Part shown: positions 25,778 through 34,926 of the stretch, piece after piece
Numbering within the stretch: position 1 is the first letter of the stretch
Layout of the letters: each line of letters opens with the position of its first letter
Source of the DNA: Oleispirillum naphthae
GTDB lineage: Bacteria; Pseudomonadota; Alphaproteobacteria; Rhodospirillales; Rhodospirillaceae
Reading direction: 5' to 3'
Assembly: GCA_027864655.1 (NCBI GenBank)
Contig: JAQAZG010000001.1
Span: 124,001-188,000, forward strand
Length of the DNA stretch: 64,000 nucleotides
Made by a program: the position numbers and the translations under genes
The notes under the pieces: generated by a model
What the model saw: the letters and a program-made list of their open reading frames with translations, nothing else
Databases searched by the model: none
Told to the model about the DNA's origin: nothing

Positions 25778-26791
25778 ATGAGCCCGCCGTGGGACGAGTT
25801 CGGCCTCATCGCCACCTGCTTCCGGCCGCTTTCGCGGGCCGAGGCCGGGGCCTTCGGCCTGACCGACGACGCCGCGGTGCTCGCCCCCGCGCCCGGCTGC
25901 GAATGGGTGGTCACCGCCGACGCCCTGGTCGCCGGGGTGCATTTCTTCCCCGACGATCCGCCCGAGGAGATCGCCAAGAAGGCGCTTCGGGTCAACCTCT
26001 CCGACCTTGCGGCGATGGGGGCGAAGCCGCGCTGCGTGTTCCTCACCTGCGCCCTGCCCAAATCCCTCGACCGCGCCTGGCTCGACGCCTTCGCCCAGGG
26101 CCTCGGCGAAGACTTGCGCCTGTTCGGCGCGGCGCTCGCGGGCGGCGACGTGGTCGCGACGCCGGGGCCGCTGACCCTGTCCATCACCGCCATCGGCGAG
26201 GCCATGGGCGGCCGCGTGCTGCGCCGCAACGGCGTGCGCGCGGGCGACCTGGTGGCGGTCACCGGCACCATCGGCGACGCCGCCCTCGGCCTTGCGATGC
26301 AGCAGCAGGGCGCGCCGGATGCGCTTTCCGGGGCGGACCGCGCCTATCTGCTGGAGCGCTACCGCCGCCCGCAGCCGCGCCTCGCCGCGGGGCGCATCCT
26401 CAACGGCACGGCGCACGCGGCGCTCGACGTGTCCGACGGCCTGCTCGGCGACCTGCGCCACCTCGCGGAAACCTCCGCCGTGGACATCGTCATCGACGCC
26501 TCGCGGACGCCGCTTTCCGAGGCGGCGCGGCACTGGCTCGCACTGGCCCCGAACGACCGGGAGATCATCCTCACCGGCGGCGACGATTACGAGCTCGCCT
26601 TCTCCTGCGCGCCGGAGGACTACGCCGCGCTCGCCGCGCGCCTCGACACCGCGGGCGTCCCGGTCGCCGCGATCGGCCGCGCCGAGGCCGGGGAGGGGCG
26701 TCTCTACCGCGCCGAAAGCGGCGCGCGCGTTGCGGTCGAGGGCCGTGGCGGCCATACTCATGGGGGAACGCAGAAAGGAGACGCGCGGTGA
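25778..26791 (+). CDS. thiL: Thiamine-monophosphate kinase
   Basis: Kinase of 337 aa that converts thiamine monophosphate to the pyrophosphate cofactor. The metal-binding DDAAV (residues about 28-32), VNLSDLAAMGAKPR and GGDVVATPGPL are hallmarks of ThiL; DVSDGLLGDL and TGGDDYELAF follow in the second domain. Its stop overlaps the start of the next gene as GTGA. thiL next to nusB is a common arrangement. Confidence 0.95.
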   Translation: MSPPWDEFGLIATCFRPLSRAEAGAFGLTDDAAVLAPAPGCEWVVTADALVAGVHFFPDDPPEEIAKKALRVNLSDLAAMGAKPRCVFLTCALPKSLDRAWLDAFAQGLGEDLRLFGAALAGGDVVATPGPLTLSITAIGEAMGGRVLRRNGVRAGDLVAVTGTIGDAALGLAMQQQGAPDALSGADRAYLLERYRRPQPRLAAGRILNGTAHAALDVSDGLLGDLRHLAETSAVDIVIDASRTPLSEAARHWLALAPNDREIILTGGDDYELAFSCAPEDYAALAARLDTAGVPVAAIGRAEAGEGRLYRAESGARVAVEGRGGHTHGGTQKGDAR

Positions 26792-27243
26792 AACGCATCC
26801 TGATTCTGCTGGTCCTCGTGCTGCTTCTCGGCGGCGGAGCCGCCGCCGGGGCGTATTTCTTCATGCCCGCTCTGCTCGGACTGAAGCACGAGCAGGCCGC
26901 CGCGCCGCCGCCGCCGGAAAAGCCGGTCTCGGTGAAACCGGTCACGGTGCGCATGACCACCCTCGACGTGCCGGTGGTGATCGACGGCGCGATCGACCGC
27001 CAGGTGCACTTCACCGTGGTTCTGGTGGTCTCGCCCGAAACCCTGGCCAAGGTGCAGGCGGACCTGCCGCGTCTGCGCAACGCCATCATCCAGTTCTGCT
27101 ACGCCGCCTTCCCCAAGCAGTATGCCGAACACCATCGCATGGACCTGCCGCGCCTCAAGGCCTCGCTTTCCCAAATCGCCGAGCGGGTGCTCGGCCCCGG
27201 CAGGGTGAAGGACGTGCTGCTGCAGTCCTACCTCGAAATGTAA
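26788..27243 (+). CDS. FliL-like single-pass membrane protein
   Basis: Protein of 151 aa with an N-terminal membrane anchor (residues 2-24, rich in Leu/Ile/Gly), a Pro-rich spacer (about 34-45) and a periplasmic domain. Its pattern (two strands, then [17 protein letters not shown] and [29 protein letters not shown]-like C-terminus) resembles FliL, the stator-associated flagellar protein. The GTG start overlaps thiL and has AAAGGAG upstream. It is not next to flagellar genes, so it may be a FliL paralogue with another role. Assignment is by fold-level resemblance only. Confidence 0.55.
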   Translation: MKRILILLVLVLLLGGGAAAGAYFFMPALLGLKHEQAAAPPPPEKPVSVKPVTVRMTTLDVPVVIDGAIDRQVHFTVVLVVSPETLAKVQADLPRLRNAIIQFCYAAFPKQYAEHHRMDLPRLKASLSQIAERVLGPGRVKDVLLQSYLEM

Positions 27244-27421
27244 GACGCCGCGGATTTCTCTGTTTTCCGGTTTCGGTTTGCGCGAAATTCGGGCAATATC
27301 TTGCCGCTTTTCAGGGGTGAGGGCCGGGGAGGCCTCCGCCTTGCTTCAAGGTGCATTGTCGCTGGGCGGGCATTCCCGGTCCCCGACACTGGCCTTTTGT
27401 CCGTTTCGGGAGAAATTCTTT

Positions 27422-29521
27422 ATGGTCGCTCTGTACATCTTCGTCATCCTGTGCGGCATCGGCGCGCTCGCCTACGGCGCGTGGGCGATCCGCTCCATCC
27501 TCGACGCAGAGGCTGGAAACGAAAGGATGCAGGACATCGCCGCCGCGATTCAGGAGGGCGCATCGGCCTACCTGAACCGGCAATACACCACCATCGCCGG
27601 CGTCGGAGTCGTCGTCGGCGTGTTGCTCGGCATCATCCTCGGCTTCCACGTCGCGGTCGGCTTCTTCATCGGCGCGCTGCTTTCCGGCATCGCGGGCTAC
27701 ATCGGCATGAACGTGTCGGTGCGCGCCAACGTGCGCACCGCCGATGCGGCGCGCACCGGCGGCCTGGCCCCGGCGCTCGACGTCGCCTTCAAGTCCGGCG
27801 CGGTCACCGGCATGCTGGTGGTCGGCCTCGGGCTGCTCGGCGTCACCATCTACTACCTGATCCTGCGCGGCGCTTTCGATGCGGCGGACCCGGCGCAGCT
27901 GCGCCAGATCATGGAAGCCCTGGTGGCGCTGTCCTTCGGCGCGTCGCTGATCTCCATCTTCGCGCGGCTGGGCGGCGGCATCTTCACCAAGGGCGCCGAC
28001 GTCGGCGCCGACCTGGTGGGCAAGGTGGAAGCGGGCATTCCGGAAGACGATCCGCGCAACCCGGCGGTGATCGCCGACAACGTCGGCGACAACGTCGGCG
28101 ACTGCGCGGGCATGGCCGCCGACCTGTTCGAGACCTATGCGGTGACCGTGGTCGCCACCATGCTGCTCGCCTCGATCTTCTTCGCGCCGGAATTCCTCAC
28201 CAAGATGATGGCGCTGCCGCTCTTGATCGGCGGCGTGTGCATCGCCGCCTCGATCGCGGGCACCTTCTTCGTCAAGCTCGGCTCCTCCAACAATATCATG
28301 AACGCCCTCTACAAGGGCTTCTTCGCCTCCGCCGGGATCTCCGGCGTGCTGGTGATCCTCTCCATCGTCGCGCTGTTCGGCGGCTTCACCACCCGCCTGA
28401 TGCTGAAGTCCGGCGAAGTGATCACCTCCGGCGGACTGGTGCTGTGCGCGATCATCGGCCTCATCGTCACCGGACTGATCGTCTGGATCTCCGAATACTA
28501 CACCGGCACCGGCCACCGCCCGGTGACCAGCATCGCCAAGGCCTCGGAAACCGGCCACGGCACCAACGTCATCCAGGGCCTCGCCGTTTCCATGGAAGCC
28601 CCGGCGATTCCGGTGATCGTGATCTGCGCGGGCATCATCTCCACCTACATGCTGGCGGGCATCTACGGTATCGCCATCGCGGCGACCACGATGCTGGCGC
28701 TGACCGGCATCGTGGTGGCGCTCGACGCCTACGGCCCGGTGACCGACAACGCGGGCGGCATCGCCGAAATGGCGGACCTGCCGGAGGACGTGCGCGTCAC
28801 CACCGATGCGCTGGACGCCGTGGGCAACACCACCAAGGCGGTGACCAAGGGCTATGCCATCGGCTCCGCCGGACTCGCCGCGCTGGTGCTGTTCTCGGCC
28901 TACGTCGCCGACCTGCAGCACTACTTCCCCGGCCTGTCGGTGAAGTTCGAACTGCAGAACCCCTTCGTCGTCGTCGGCCTGTTCCTCGGCGGCCTGCTGC
29001 CGTACCTGTTCGGCTCCATGGGGATGATGGCGGTCGGCCGCGCCGCCGGTTCGGTGGTGCAGGAAGTGCGCCGCCAGTTCAAGGAAATCCCCGGCATCAT
29101 GGAAGGCACCGCGAAGCCGGACTACAGCCGCGCCGTGGACATGCTGACCAAGGCCGCGATCAAGGAGATGCTCATCCCCTCGATGCTGCCGGTGTTCGCG
29201 CCGGTGGTGCTGCTGTTCGTCATCTGGCCGATCGCGGGTCTCTCCTCCGCGCTCACCGCGCTCGGCGCGATGCTGCTCGGCACCATCGTCACCGGCCTGT
29301 TCGTCGCCCTGTCGATGACCTCCGGCGGCGGCGCCTGGGATAACGCCAAGAAGTACATCGAGGACGGCCACTTCGGCGGCAAGGGCTCCGACGCCCACAA
29401 GGCCGCGGTGACCGGCGATACCGTCGGCGACCCCTACAAGGACACCGCCGGCCCGGCGATCAACCCGATGATCAAGATCATCAACATCGTCGCGCTGCTG
29501 CTTCTGGCGATGATCGCCTGA
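27422..29521 (+). CDS. hppA: Membrane-bound proton-translocating pyrophosphatase, K+-independent type
   Basis: Integral membrane H+-pump of 699 aa with about 16 hydrophobic helices, driven by pyrophosphate hydrolysis. The catalytic region [22 protein letters not shown] and a late [10 protein letters not shown] ... [15 protein letters not shown] set give the pyrophosphate and magnesium sites. The segment [17 protein letters not shown] has Lys rather than Ala at the position that separates K+-independent from K+-dependent enzymes. The start at 27422 begins at the first helix; the open frame upstream lacks a suitable ribosome-binding site. A clear terminator follows. Confidence 0.96.
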   Translation: MVALYIFVILCGIGALAYGAWAIRSILDAEAGNERMQDIAAAIQEGASAYLNRQYTTIAGVGVVVGVLLGIILGFHVAVGFFIGALLSGIAGYIGMNVSVRANVRTADAARTGGLAPALDVAFKSGAVTGMLVVGLGLLGVTIYYLILRGAFDAADPAQLRQIMEALVALSFGASLISIFARLGGGIFTKGADVGADLVGKVEAGIPEDDPRNPAVIADNVGDNVGDCAGMAADLFETYAVTVVATMLLASIFFAPEFLTKMMALPLLIGGVCIAASIAGTFFVKLGSSNNIMNALYKGFFASAGISGVLVILSIVALFGGFTTRLMLKSGEVITSGGLVLCAIIGLIVTGLIVWISEYYTGTGHRPVTSIAKASETGHGTNVIQGLAVSMEAPAIPVIVICAGIISTYMLAGIYGIAIAATTMLALTGIVVALDAYGPVTDNAGGIAEMADLPEDVRVTTDALDAVGNTTKAVTKGYAIGSAGLAALVLFSAYVADLQHYFPGLSVKFELQNPFVVVGLFLGGLLPYLFGSMGMMAVGRAAGSVVQEVRRQFKEIPGIMEGTAKPDYSRAVDMLTKAAIKEMLIPSMLPVFAPVVLLFVIWPIAGLSSALTALGAMLLGTIVTGLFVALSMTSGGGAWDNAKKYIEDGHFGGKGSDAHKAAVTGDTVGDPYKDTAGPAINPMIKIINIVALLLLAMIA

Positions 29522-29540
29522 GGCGAAGCGCCGCAACGAA

Positions 29541-29571
29541 AACGCCCCCGCGGAGACCCGGGGGCGTTTTT
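29541..29571 (+). terminator. Rho-independent terminator after hppA
   Basis: AACGCCCCCG and CGGGGGCGTT form a GC-rich stem with a short loop, followed by TTTTT. It begins 20 bases after the hppA stop. The A-run on the left side means it could also end the convergent bamE transcript. Confidence 0.85.
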
Positions 29572-29591
29572 CATCGGGCGGGGAGGAGGAC

Positions 29592-30074
29592 TTACAGCCC
29601 GCCGCCCGACGCCTTCTTGGTTTCCGGCGCGTTGAAGCGCCCGATGTTGCCGACCATCTGTTCGACGATGGTCATGTTGTGGCCCGAGGTCGGAGTCTTT
29701 TTCTGCGACATCGCCACGTCCTGCCCGTCTTCCTTGCTCTTCTTGACGATGGTCTTCACCACGCCCTGGTCGTCGAAGGCGATGGCGAGGACGGCGCGCT
29801 CCGTCTCATCCGGCGCGAAGAACGCCTCGCTCTCCTGCGTGCCGCTGATGTAGTACCAGATCTCCGGCCCGTAGAGCGAACGGCTGGACGGCGAGCCGAG
29901 AAGCTCCTGCACCTGGGAGCGGGTCTGCTGCCCCGGTTTGATCTTCGCGATGTCTTCGGCCAGGGGTTTGTTGCCCAGCATCGCGACGTGCGGCCCGCAG
30001 CCCGAAAGGGCGGCGCCCAGCGCCAGGACCGCCACGGCCGCAAGCAGGCGGGTTTTCGGCGTGTACGTGTTCAT
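29592..30074 (-). CDS. bamE: Outer-membrane assembly lipoprotein BamE (SmpA/OmlA)
   Basis: Lipoprotein of 160 aa. A signal peptide ends in the lipobox LSGC at about residue 26. The BamE domain follows, with IAKIKPGQQTRSQVQELLGSPSSRS and a WYYISG strand, typical of the beta-beta-alpha repeat that contacts BamD and BamA. The C-terminal tail (about 120-160) is longer than in E. coli. It faces divergently the chaperone gene at 30172. Confidence 0.92.
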   Translation of the reverse strand: MNTYTPKTRLLAAVAVLALGAALSGCGPHVAMLGNKPLAEDIAKIKPGQQTRSQVQELLGSPSSRSLYGPEIWYYISGTQESEAFFAPDETERAVLAIAFDDQGVVKTIVKKSKEDGQDVAMSQKKTPTSGHNMTIVEQMVGNIGRFNAPETKKASGGGL

Positions 30075-30105
30075 GTTGCGTCGTCTCCCTCCGCGTCGTA
30101 CGCCC

Positions 30106-30134
30106 TATATAGAACAGGATGCACACGGACGGAA
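30106..30134 (-). promoter_or_regulatory. Candidate bamE promoter
   Basis: On the minus strand TTCCGT (30134-30129) lies 17 bases before TATATA (30111-30106), 32 bases before the bamE ATG. The TATATA is symmetric, so it may also serve the divergent gene. Confidence 0.4.
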
Positions 30135-30171
30135 GTCCGCTGATGCGCGTGACCGCAGGGGAGAGACGGGA

Positions 30172-30717
30172 GTGAGGTTTTTGCGTAAGATTCCGCGCGC
30201 CGCGCCCGCAGCCCCCGCGCTGGCCGCGGTGACGGGCGCGGCGCGGCAGCCCGCGCTCTATGGCGCCTGCGGCGTGCCCGACACCCTGGACGGGCGCTTC
30301 GACATGGTGTGCCTGCACGGTTTCCTGGCGATGCGGCGTTTGAAGGCGATCGGCAGCGACGAGTCGGCGGCGTTCTCCCAGGCGCTGTTCGACGCCCTCT
30401 TCGCCGATATGGACGCGGCGCTGCGCCAGATCGGCGTCAGCGACCTGCGCATCGGCAGGGAGGTGAAGAAGCTGGCCAAGGCGTTTCTCGGCCGGGTGAC
30501 CGCCTACGACGCGGCGCTTTCCCGCGGCGACGCGGTGGAACTGCGCGAGGCGTTGATGCGCAACGTCTGCCGCGGCTGCGACGGCGGGGTGGATGTGGAC
30601 GCTCTGGCGCGCTATACGAAAGCCGCCGCCGCGGTGCTGGCGGCGCATCCCGACGACCGCGTGCTGGCCGGGGACTTCTCCTTCCCGGACCCCGCATGCG
30701 CCTATGATTTGGATTAA
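30172..30717 (+). CDS. Ubiquinol-cytochrome c chaperone family protein (CBP3-like)
   Basis: Protein of 181 aa of the family that helps assemble cytochrome b of the bc1 complex. Typical segments are LYGACGVPDTLDGRFDMVCLH and DLRIGREVKKLAKAFLGRVTAYDAAL (both partly quoted). The GTG start at 30172, with GGGGAGAG before it, gives the family length; the frame is open upstream through the bamE control region. Placement directly before DUF177-rpmF is usual in alphaproteobacteria. Confidence 0.85.
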   Translation: MRFLRKIPRAAPAAPALAAVTGAARQPALYGACGVPDTLDGRFDMVCLHGFLAMRRLKAIGSDESAAFSQALFDALFADMDAALRQIGVSDLRIGREVKKLAKAFLGRVTAYDAALSRGDAVELREALMRNVCRGCDGGVDVDALARYTKAAAAVLAAHPDDRVLAGDFSFPDPACAYDLD

Positions 30718-30721
30718 GAGA

Positions 30722-31309
30722 ATGCCGAAACAGACGGAAATAGATGAAGAATTTTCGCGTATCGTTTCGGTGCGCAAAATCCCCGCCGCGGGCCTCGAGG
30801 TGACCCTGACCGCCACCCCGGAGGAGTGCGCGGCTCTGGCCGAACGTCTGGGGATTCTCGCCTGCGAGACGCTCTCGGCGGAATTGCGCCTCACCGCCGC
30901 GGACTCCGACGGCCGCCGCGTGAAGGCGGAGGGGCGGTTGGCCGCGCGCGCCGTGCAGGCCTGCGTGGTCAGCCTGGAGCCGGTGGCGCAGGAGATCGAC
31001 GAGGAGATTTCCCTGCTGTTCCTCGACGAGTCCCTGATCGTCCGCGAGGAGACGCAGGTGTTCGTCGATGCCGACCCGGACGACGACGTGCCGTTCCCGA
31101 TCGTGGACGGCAGCCTCGACGCGGGCGCGGCGGTGGCGGAGTGCCTGGCCCTCGTGCTCGACCCTTATCCGCGCAAGGCGGGGGCCGGACTGCCGCCGGA
31201 ACCGCCGGAGGCCGCGGAAACCGGGGGGGAGGCGCGCCGCAACCCCTTCGCCGCGCTGGCCGCATTGCGCGGAGCGGGGGACGCCGAAGCGGATGGTAAC
31301 GAAACGTGA
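30722..31309 (+). CDS. DUF177 (YceD-like) protein
   Basis: Protein of 195 aa of the DUF177 family, which nearly always precedes rpmF and has been linked to 23S rRNA accumulation. The N-terminal half contains ETLSAELRLTA and ARAVQACVVSLEPV, which includes the single conserved Cys. An acidic middle (DADPDDDVPFPIVDG) and a CLALVLDPYPRK segment follow. Begins four bases after the chaperone gene, so the two are probably co-transcribed. Confidence 0.9.
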   Translation: MPKQTEIDEEFSRIVSVRKIPAAGLEVTLTATPEECAALAERLGILACETLSAELRLTAADSDGRRVKAEGRLAARAVQACVVSLEPVAQEIDEEISLLFLDESLIVREETQVFVDADPDDDVPFPIVDGSLDAGAAVAECLALVLDPYPRKAGAGLPPEPPEAAETGGEARRNPFAALAALRGAGDAEADGNET

Positions 31310-31331
31310 TGCGTATAGGGCTTGCCCTTCC

Positions 31332-31357
31332 GCCGGATTTCGTCTAATTAATCCGGC
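31332..31357 (+). promoter_or_regulatory. Stem-loop in the rpmF leader
   Basis: GCCGGATT (31332-31339) pairs perfectly with AATCCGGC (31350-31357) around a 10-base AT-rich loop, 40 bases before the rpmF start. No T-run follows directly, so it is not a plain terminator. It could be a processing or regulatory structure separating DUF177 from rpmF. Confidence 0.35.
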
Positions 31358-31396
31358 CTTCTATGGAACCCTTTAAGAACGAAAAGTGAGACAGCC

Positions 31397-31576
31397 ATGG
31401 CCGTTCCAAAGAAAAAGACGTCCAAGTCGAAGCGCGACATGCGTCGCTCGCATCACGCGCTGAAGGCTTCGGCCTACGTCGAATGCCCGAATTGCGGGGA
31501 GCTGAAGCGCCCGCATCATGTGTGCGCCTCCTGCGGCCAGTACGATGGCCGTGAGGTGGTGACCCAGGTCGCCTGA
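31397..31576 (+). CDS. rpmF: 50S ribosomal protein L32
   Basis: Ribosomal protein of 59 aa. It starts [20 protein letters not shown] and carries the zinc ribbon C-x2-C-x12-C-x2-C (CPNC at 30-33, CASC at 46-49). Because all four cysteines are kept, this is the zinc-binding form. It lies between DUF177 and plsX, the conserved order. Confidence 0.97.
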   Translation: MAVPKKKTSKSKRDMRRSHHALKASAYVECPNCGELKRPHHVCASCGQYDGREVVTQVA

Positions 31577-31613
31577 AGATTTCCCGCTGGGATAATCCAT
31601 GAGGACGGGTGCA

Positions 31614-32663
31614 GTGTCGAAATCCATCACGCTTGCGCTGGATGGAATGGGAGGCGATGACGCCCCGGACATCGTCCTGGACGGCATCGCCCTTGCGCGC
31701 AAGCGCCACCCCGACGTGCGCTACATCCTCTTCGGCGACGAAGCCATTCTGGAACCGCTTCTCGAAAAGCGCTACAGGGGGCTTCGCAATCTCATCACCG
31801 TCGTCCATACGCCGGACGTCGTGACCAATAACGATAAGCCGTCCGTCGCTTTGCGAAATGGACGCAATTCCAGCATGGCCAAAGCCATCAAGGCCGTTAA
31901 GGACGGACAGGCCGATGGCGTGATTTCGGCGGGTAACACCGGCGCACTGATGGCCATGTCGAAGTTGACCTTGAGAACTTTGCCCGGAATCGACCGGCCG
32001 GCTATCGCCGCGTTGATGCCGACACAGCGAGGGGAAAGCGTTGTTCTCGACCTCGGTGCCAACACCGAGTGCAACGCCAACAACCTGGTTGAATTCGCCC
32101 TCATGGGGACTTTGTTCGCGCGCAGCCTGTTGGACCTGGACATGCCGACGGTTGGCCTTCTCAATATCGGAGAAGAAGAACAAAAGGGGCGCAACGAGGT
32201 TAAGGAAGCGGCTTCAATCCTGCGGGAAAACGCAGGTCTGGTGAATTTCGCCGGATTCGTCGAAGGCGACGACATCGGCATCGGCACCGTCGATGTGGTG
32301 GTGACCGACGGATTCACCGGCAACGTCGCCTTGAAGACCATGGAGGGAACGGCAAAAGTGATGAGCCGCTTCCTCAAAGAGGCCTTCAAGAGCTCCATCC
32401 TCGCGCAGATCGGCTATCTTCTGGCCCGCCCGGCGATGAACCGGGTGCGCCACCGCACGGATCCCCGCCGTTACAACGGTGCAATGTTCCTCGGCCTTAA
32501 CGGAATTGTCGTCAAAAGCCATGGCGGCACCGATGGATTGGGTTTTGCCAACGCCATCGGGGTCGCCGTCGATATGGTTCGACACGGCTTCAACGAGCGC
32601 ATCAACGATGAACTCAAGAAGCTGCATTCCCAATCCGTTACGGCTGAGGTGCAGGCTATATGA
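31614..32663 (+). CDS. plsX: Phosphate acyltransferase PlsX
   Basis: Enzyme of 349 aa from the chosen start that makes acyl-phosphate from acyl-ACP for phospholipid synthesis. Hallmarks are [13 protein letters not shown] at the N-terminus, [20 protein letters not shown] and [16 protein letters not shown]. The GTG at 31614 (GAGGACGGG upstream) is preferred to the ATG at 31599, which has a poor ribosome-binding site. The coding sequence is less GC-rich than its neighbours (33 of 60 in 31801-31860 against 47 of 60 in 32821-32880 of fabH). The stop overlaps fabH by ATGA. Confidence 0.95.
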   Translation: MSKSITLALDGMGGDDAPDIVLDGIALARKRHPDVRYILFGDEAILEPLLEKRYRGLRNLITVVHTPDVVTNNDKPSVALRNGRNSSMAKAIKAVKDGQADGVISAGNTGALMAMSKLTLRTLPGIDRPAIAALMPTQRGESVVLDLGANTECNANNLVEFALMGTLFARSLLDLDMPTVGLLNIGEEEQKGRNEVKEAASILRENAGLVNFAGFVEGDDIGIGTVDVVVTDGFTGNVALKTMEGTAKVMSRFLKEAFKSSILAQIGYLLARPAMNRVRHRTDPRRYNGAMFLGLNGIVVKSHGGTDGLGFANAIGVAVDMVRHGFNERINDELKKLHSQSVTAEVQAI

Positions 32664-33637
32664 AAATCATCCGTTCGCGCATCGCGGGCGTCGGGGCCTA
32701 TCTGCCCGAACGCATTCTCACCAATGACGACCTGGCGAAGATCGTCGATACCACCGACGCGTGGATCGTCGAGCGCAGCGGCATCCGCCGCCGCCACATC
32801 GCGGCCGAGGGGGAACTGACCTCCGACCTCGCCACCGCCGCGGCGCGCCAAGCGATGGAAGCCGCGGGCGTGACCGCCGACGAGATCGACCTCATCATCC
32901 TCGGCACCACCACGCCGGACGACACCTTTCCCGCCTCCGCCGCCAAGGTGCAGGCCAACCTCGGGGTTCCCGGCGGCTTCGCCTTCGACGTGCAGGCGGT
33001 GTGCTCGGGCTTCCTCTATGCGCTCTCCACGGCGGACAAGTTCATCCGTGCGGGCGAGGTGAAGACCGCTCTGGTGATCGGCGCGGAGACCTTCTCGCGC
33101 ATTCTCGACTGGAACGACCGCGAGACCTGTGTGCTGTTCGGCGACGGCGCGGGCGCGGTGGTTCTGCGCGCGGCGGAAGGCGAGGGGACGATCGCGGACA
33201 CCGGCATCCTGTCCACCCACCTGCATTCCGACGGGCGCTTCCGCGATCTGCTTTACGTGACCGGCGGGCCGTCGCGCAGCCCGTCCGTGGGCGTGGTGCG
33301 CATGGAAGGCAAGGAAGTGTTCCGCCATGCGGTGGCCAAGCTCGCCGCCGCGGTGGACGAGGCGCTTTCCGCCAACGGCATCACCGCCGACGACCTCGAC
33401 TGGGTGGTGCCGCACCAGGCGAACCGCCGCATCCTCGCCAGCACCGCGAAAAAGGCGGGACTCCGCGAGGATCGCATCGTGGTGACGCTCGATATGCACG
33501 CCAACACCTCCGCCGCCTCGATCCCTCTGGCGCTCGACGCGGCGGTGAAGGACGGGCGGATCCGCCCCGGCCACCTCATTCTGATCGAGGCGATGGGCGG
33601 CGGATTCACCTGGGGATCTGCGCTGATCCGGATGTAA
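32660..33637 (+). CDS. fabH: Beta-ketoacyl-ACP synthase III (FabH)
   Basis: Enzyme of 325 aa that starts fatty-acid synthesis by condensing acetyl-CoA with malonyl-ACP. The catalytic triad is complete: C115 in [11 protein letters not shown]252 in PHQANRRIL and N282 in [31 protein letters not shown] at the N-terminus (partly quoted) is typical. Coupled to plsX by a 4-base overlap and followed by a terminator 43 bases downstream. Confidence 0.97.
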   Translation: MKIIRSRIAGVGAYLPERILTNDDLAKIVDTTDAWIVERSGIRRRHIAAEGELTSDLATAAARQAMEAAGVTADEIDLIILGTTTPDDTFPASAAKVQANLGVPGGFAFDVQAVCSGFLYALSTADKFIRAGEVKTALVIGAETFSRILDWNDRETCVLFGDGAGAVVLRAAEGEGTIADTGILSTHLHSDGRFRDLLYVTGGPSRSPSVGVVRMEGKEVFRHAVAKLAAAVDEALSANGITADDLDWVVPHQANRRILASTAKKAGLREDRIVVTLDMHANTSAASIPLALDAAVKDGRIRPGHLILIEAMGGGFTWGSALIRM

Positions 33638-33680
33638 TCCAGCGGGATCAATACCCTGGGGGAAACCCCGGAATCGCACG

Positions 33681-33710
33681 AAACCGGCCCTTCGCGGGCC
33701 GGTTTTTTTA
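33681..33710 (+). terminator. Rho-independent terminator after fabH
   Basis: AAACCGGCCC-TTCGC-GGGCCGGTTT forms a 10-bp stem followed by further T residues (TTTTTTTA in all). It closes the DUF177-rpmF-plsX-fabH unit. Confidence 0.9.
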
Positions 33711-33755
33711 TCGCGTTTGCGGTTTGAAAAGCATGGCCTGGCCACCATTTTGATA

Positions 33756-33784
33756 TTGCGGCATTTTTTCACGGTTGATATGGT
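33756..33784 (+). promoter_or_regulatory. Candidate ihfA promoter
   Basis: TTGCGG (33756-33761), 17 bases, TATGGT (33779-33784), 30 bases before the ihfA ATG. Boxes match the consensus at three and four of six positions, and the region is AT-rich. Confidence 0.4.
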
Positions 33785-33814
33785 TTTCCTTCGTGGCATG
33801 CAGTGGAGGCTCGC

Positions 33815-34111
33815 ATGAGTGAGCAAACGGTTACCCGCGCACACCTGAGCGAAGCGGTCTATCAGGAGGTCGGTCTATCGCGCAACGAGTCCGCCGATCT
33901 GCTGGAAATGGTTCTCGACGAAGTCTCCTCCGCTCTGGCGAAGGGCGACGTGGTCAAGATTTCCTCGTTCGGCAGTTTCTCCGTGCGCAGCAAGGGCGAA
34001 CGCATCGGCCGCAACCCCAAGACCGGCGAGGAAGTGCCGATTCTTCCGCGCAAGGTCCTGGTGTTCCGGCCCTCCCAATTGCTGAAGGCGCGGATCAACG
34101 AAGGCGCCTGA
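33815..34111 (+). CDS. ihfA: Integration host factor subunit alpha
   Basis: DNA-bending protein of 98 aa. [20 protein letters not shown] forms the helical part, and [25 protein letters not shown] the beta arm with the IGRNPKTG tip that inserts into the minor groove. TGGAGG lies just before the ATG. IHF assists sigma-54 promoters, relevant to the ntr genes downstream. The MerR gene follows 28 bases later, as in most alphaproteobacteria. Confidence 0.95.
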   Translation: MSEQTVTRAHLSEAVYQEVGLSRNESADLLEMVLDEVSSALAKGDVVKISSFGSFSVRSKGERIGRNPKTGEEVPILPRKVLVFRPSQLLKARINEGA

Positions 34112-34139
34112 TTCGTCCTTGCGAAAGGGATGACGGAGC

Positions 34140-34676
34140 ATGACGGAAGGGCCGGAGAACCACGGCACGGAGAACGGCGCGCGCCGCACCCACAAGTCGG
34201 AGGCGGCTTTCCGTACGATCAGCGAGGTTTCCGCCGAGCTGGACGTGCCGCAGCATGTCCTGCGCTTCTGGGAAACGCGGTTCGCCGCGATTCAGCCGAT
34301 GAAGCGCGGCGGCGGGCGGCGCTATTACCGTCCCGAGGACGTGCAGCTGCTCAAGGCGATCCGCACCCGGCTCTACGACGACGGCTTCACCATCAAGGGG
34401 GTGAAGAGGCTCCTCGGAGAGAAGGGGACGGAGGCCTTCGTCGCCGAGGCCGCAGCCAGGCCCGCCGAAGCGCCTGCCGCGCCGCCGCGCGCGGAGGAGC
34501 AAAGCCGCGAACCGGCGCTGCCCTTCGACCTGCTGCCGCCCGCGCCGCGCGCCGTGGAGCGCAAGCCCGCCCTCTCGGCGAAGCAGCATGCCGAGGTGGA
34601 GGCTGCCCTGCACACCCTGGAGACCCTGAAAGCCACGCTGGATCAAACACTTGCTTCCGTGGCGGGATCCCCCTGA
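34140..34676 (+). CDS. MerR-family transcriptional regulator
   Basis: Protein of 178 aa with an N-terminal MerR-type winged helix (about 24-95: [21 protein letters not shown] and [17 protein letters not shown], each partly quoted). A long Pro/Ala-rich linker (105-145) and a C-terminal helix that could form a coiled coil (150-175) follow. It has no metal-binding cysteines, so it is not a metal sensor. MerR genes next to ihfA are conserved in alphaproteobacteria, but their target is unknown to me. Confidence 0.88.
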   Translation: MTEGPENHGTENGARRTHKSEAAFRTISEVSAELDVPQHVLRFWETRFAAIQPMKRGGGRRYYRPEDVQLLKAIRTRLYDDGFTIKGVKRLLGEKGTEAFVAEAAARPAEAPAAPPRAEEQSREPALPFDLLPPAPRAVERKPALSAKQHAEVEAALHTLETLKATLDQTLASVAGSP

Positions 34677-34683
34677 AACGGCC

Positions 34684-34712
34684 TTGCGCGGGGCGGCGGC
34701 GCAGTCTATAGT
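34684..34712 (+). promoter_or_regulatory. Promoter of tRNA-Pro
   Basis: TTGCGC (34684-34689), exactly 17 bases, TATAGT (34707-34712), followed by GC-rich sequence and the tRNA 41 bases later. Good agreement with a sigma-70 stable-RNA promoter. Confidence 0.6.
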
Positions 34713-34753
34713 GCGCCTCCTTGATCGCCCCGCCCGGGGCGTACGGCAAATGA

Positions 34754-34830
34754 CGGAGCGTGGCGCAGTTTGGTAGCGCACCAGCATGGGGTGCTGGGGG
34801 TCGTGGGTTCGAATCCCGCCGCTCCGACCA
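34754..34830 (+). tRNA. tRNA-Pro (GGG)
   Basis: A 77-base cloverleaf with encoded CCA. Acceptor CGGAGCG pairs with CGCTCCG. The anticodon stem CCAGC/GCTGG holds loop ATGGGGT, giving anticodon GGG. The T loop reads GGGTTCGAATCCC. It reads the CCC codon and CCU by wobble. A terminator follows 30 bases downstream. Confidence 0.95.
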
Positions 34831-34860
34831 TTTCCCCCTGAAACCAAGGCAGTAGGATTC

Positions 34861-34886
34861 AACCGCGGCATCGTCCGCGGTTTTTT
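34861..34886 (+). terminator. Rho-independent terminator after tRNA-Pro
   Basis: AACCGCGG pairs with CCGCGGTT, followed by TTTT. It also lies just after the convergent gene at 34927 and may serve both. Confidence 0.8.
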
Positions 34887-34926
34887 CATGGGAAAATGCG
34901 ACAGAAACGTTACGGCAGCGTTACAC

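Noticed and set aside
27311-29536. A 741-codon frame antisense to hppA
   Set aside because: Shadow frame with low-complexity charged residues; the pump on the other strand is unambiguous.
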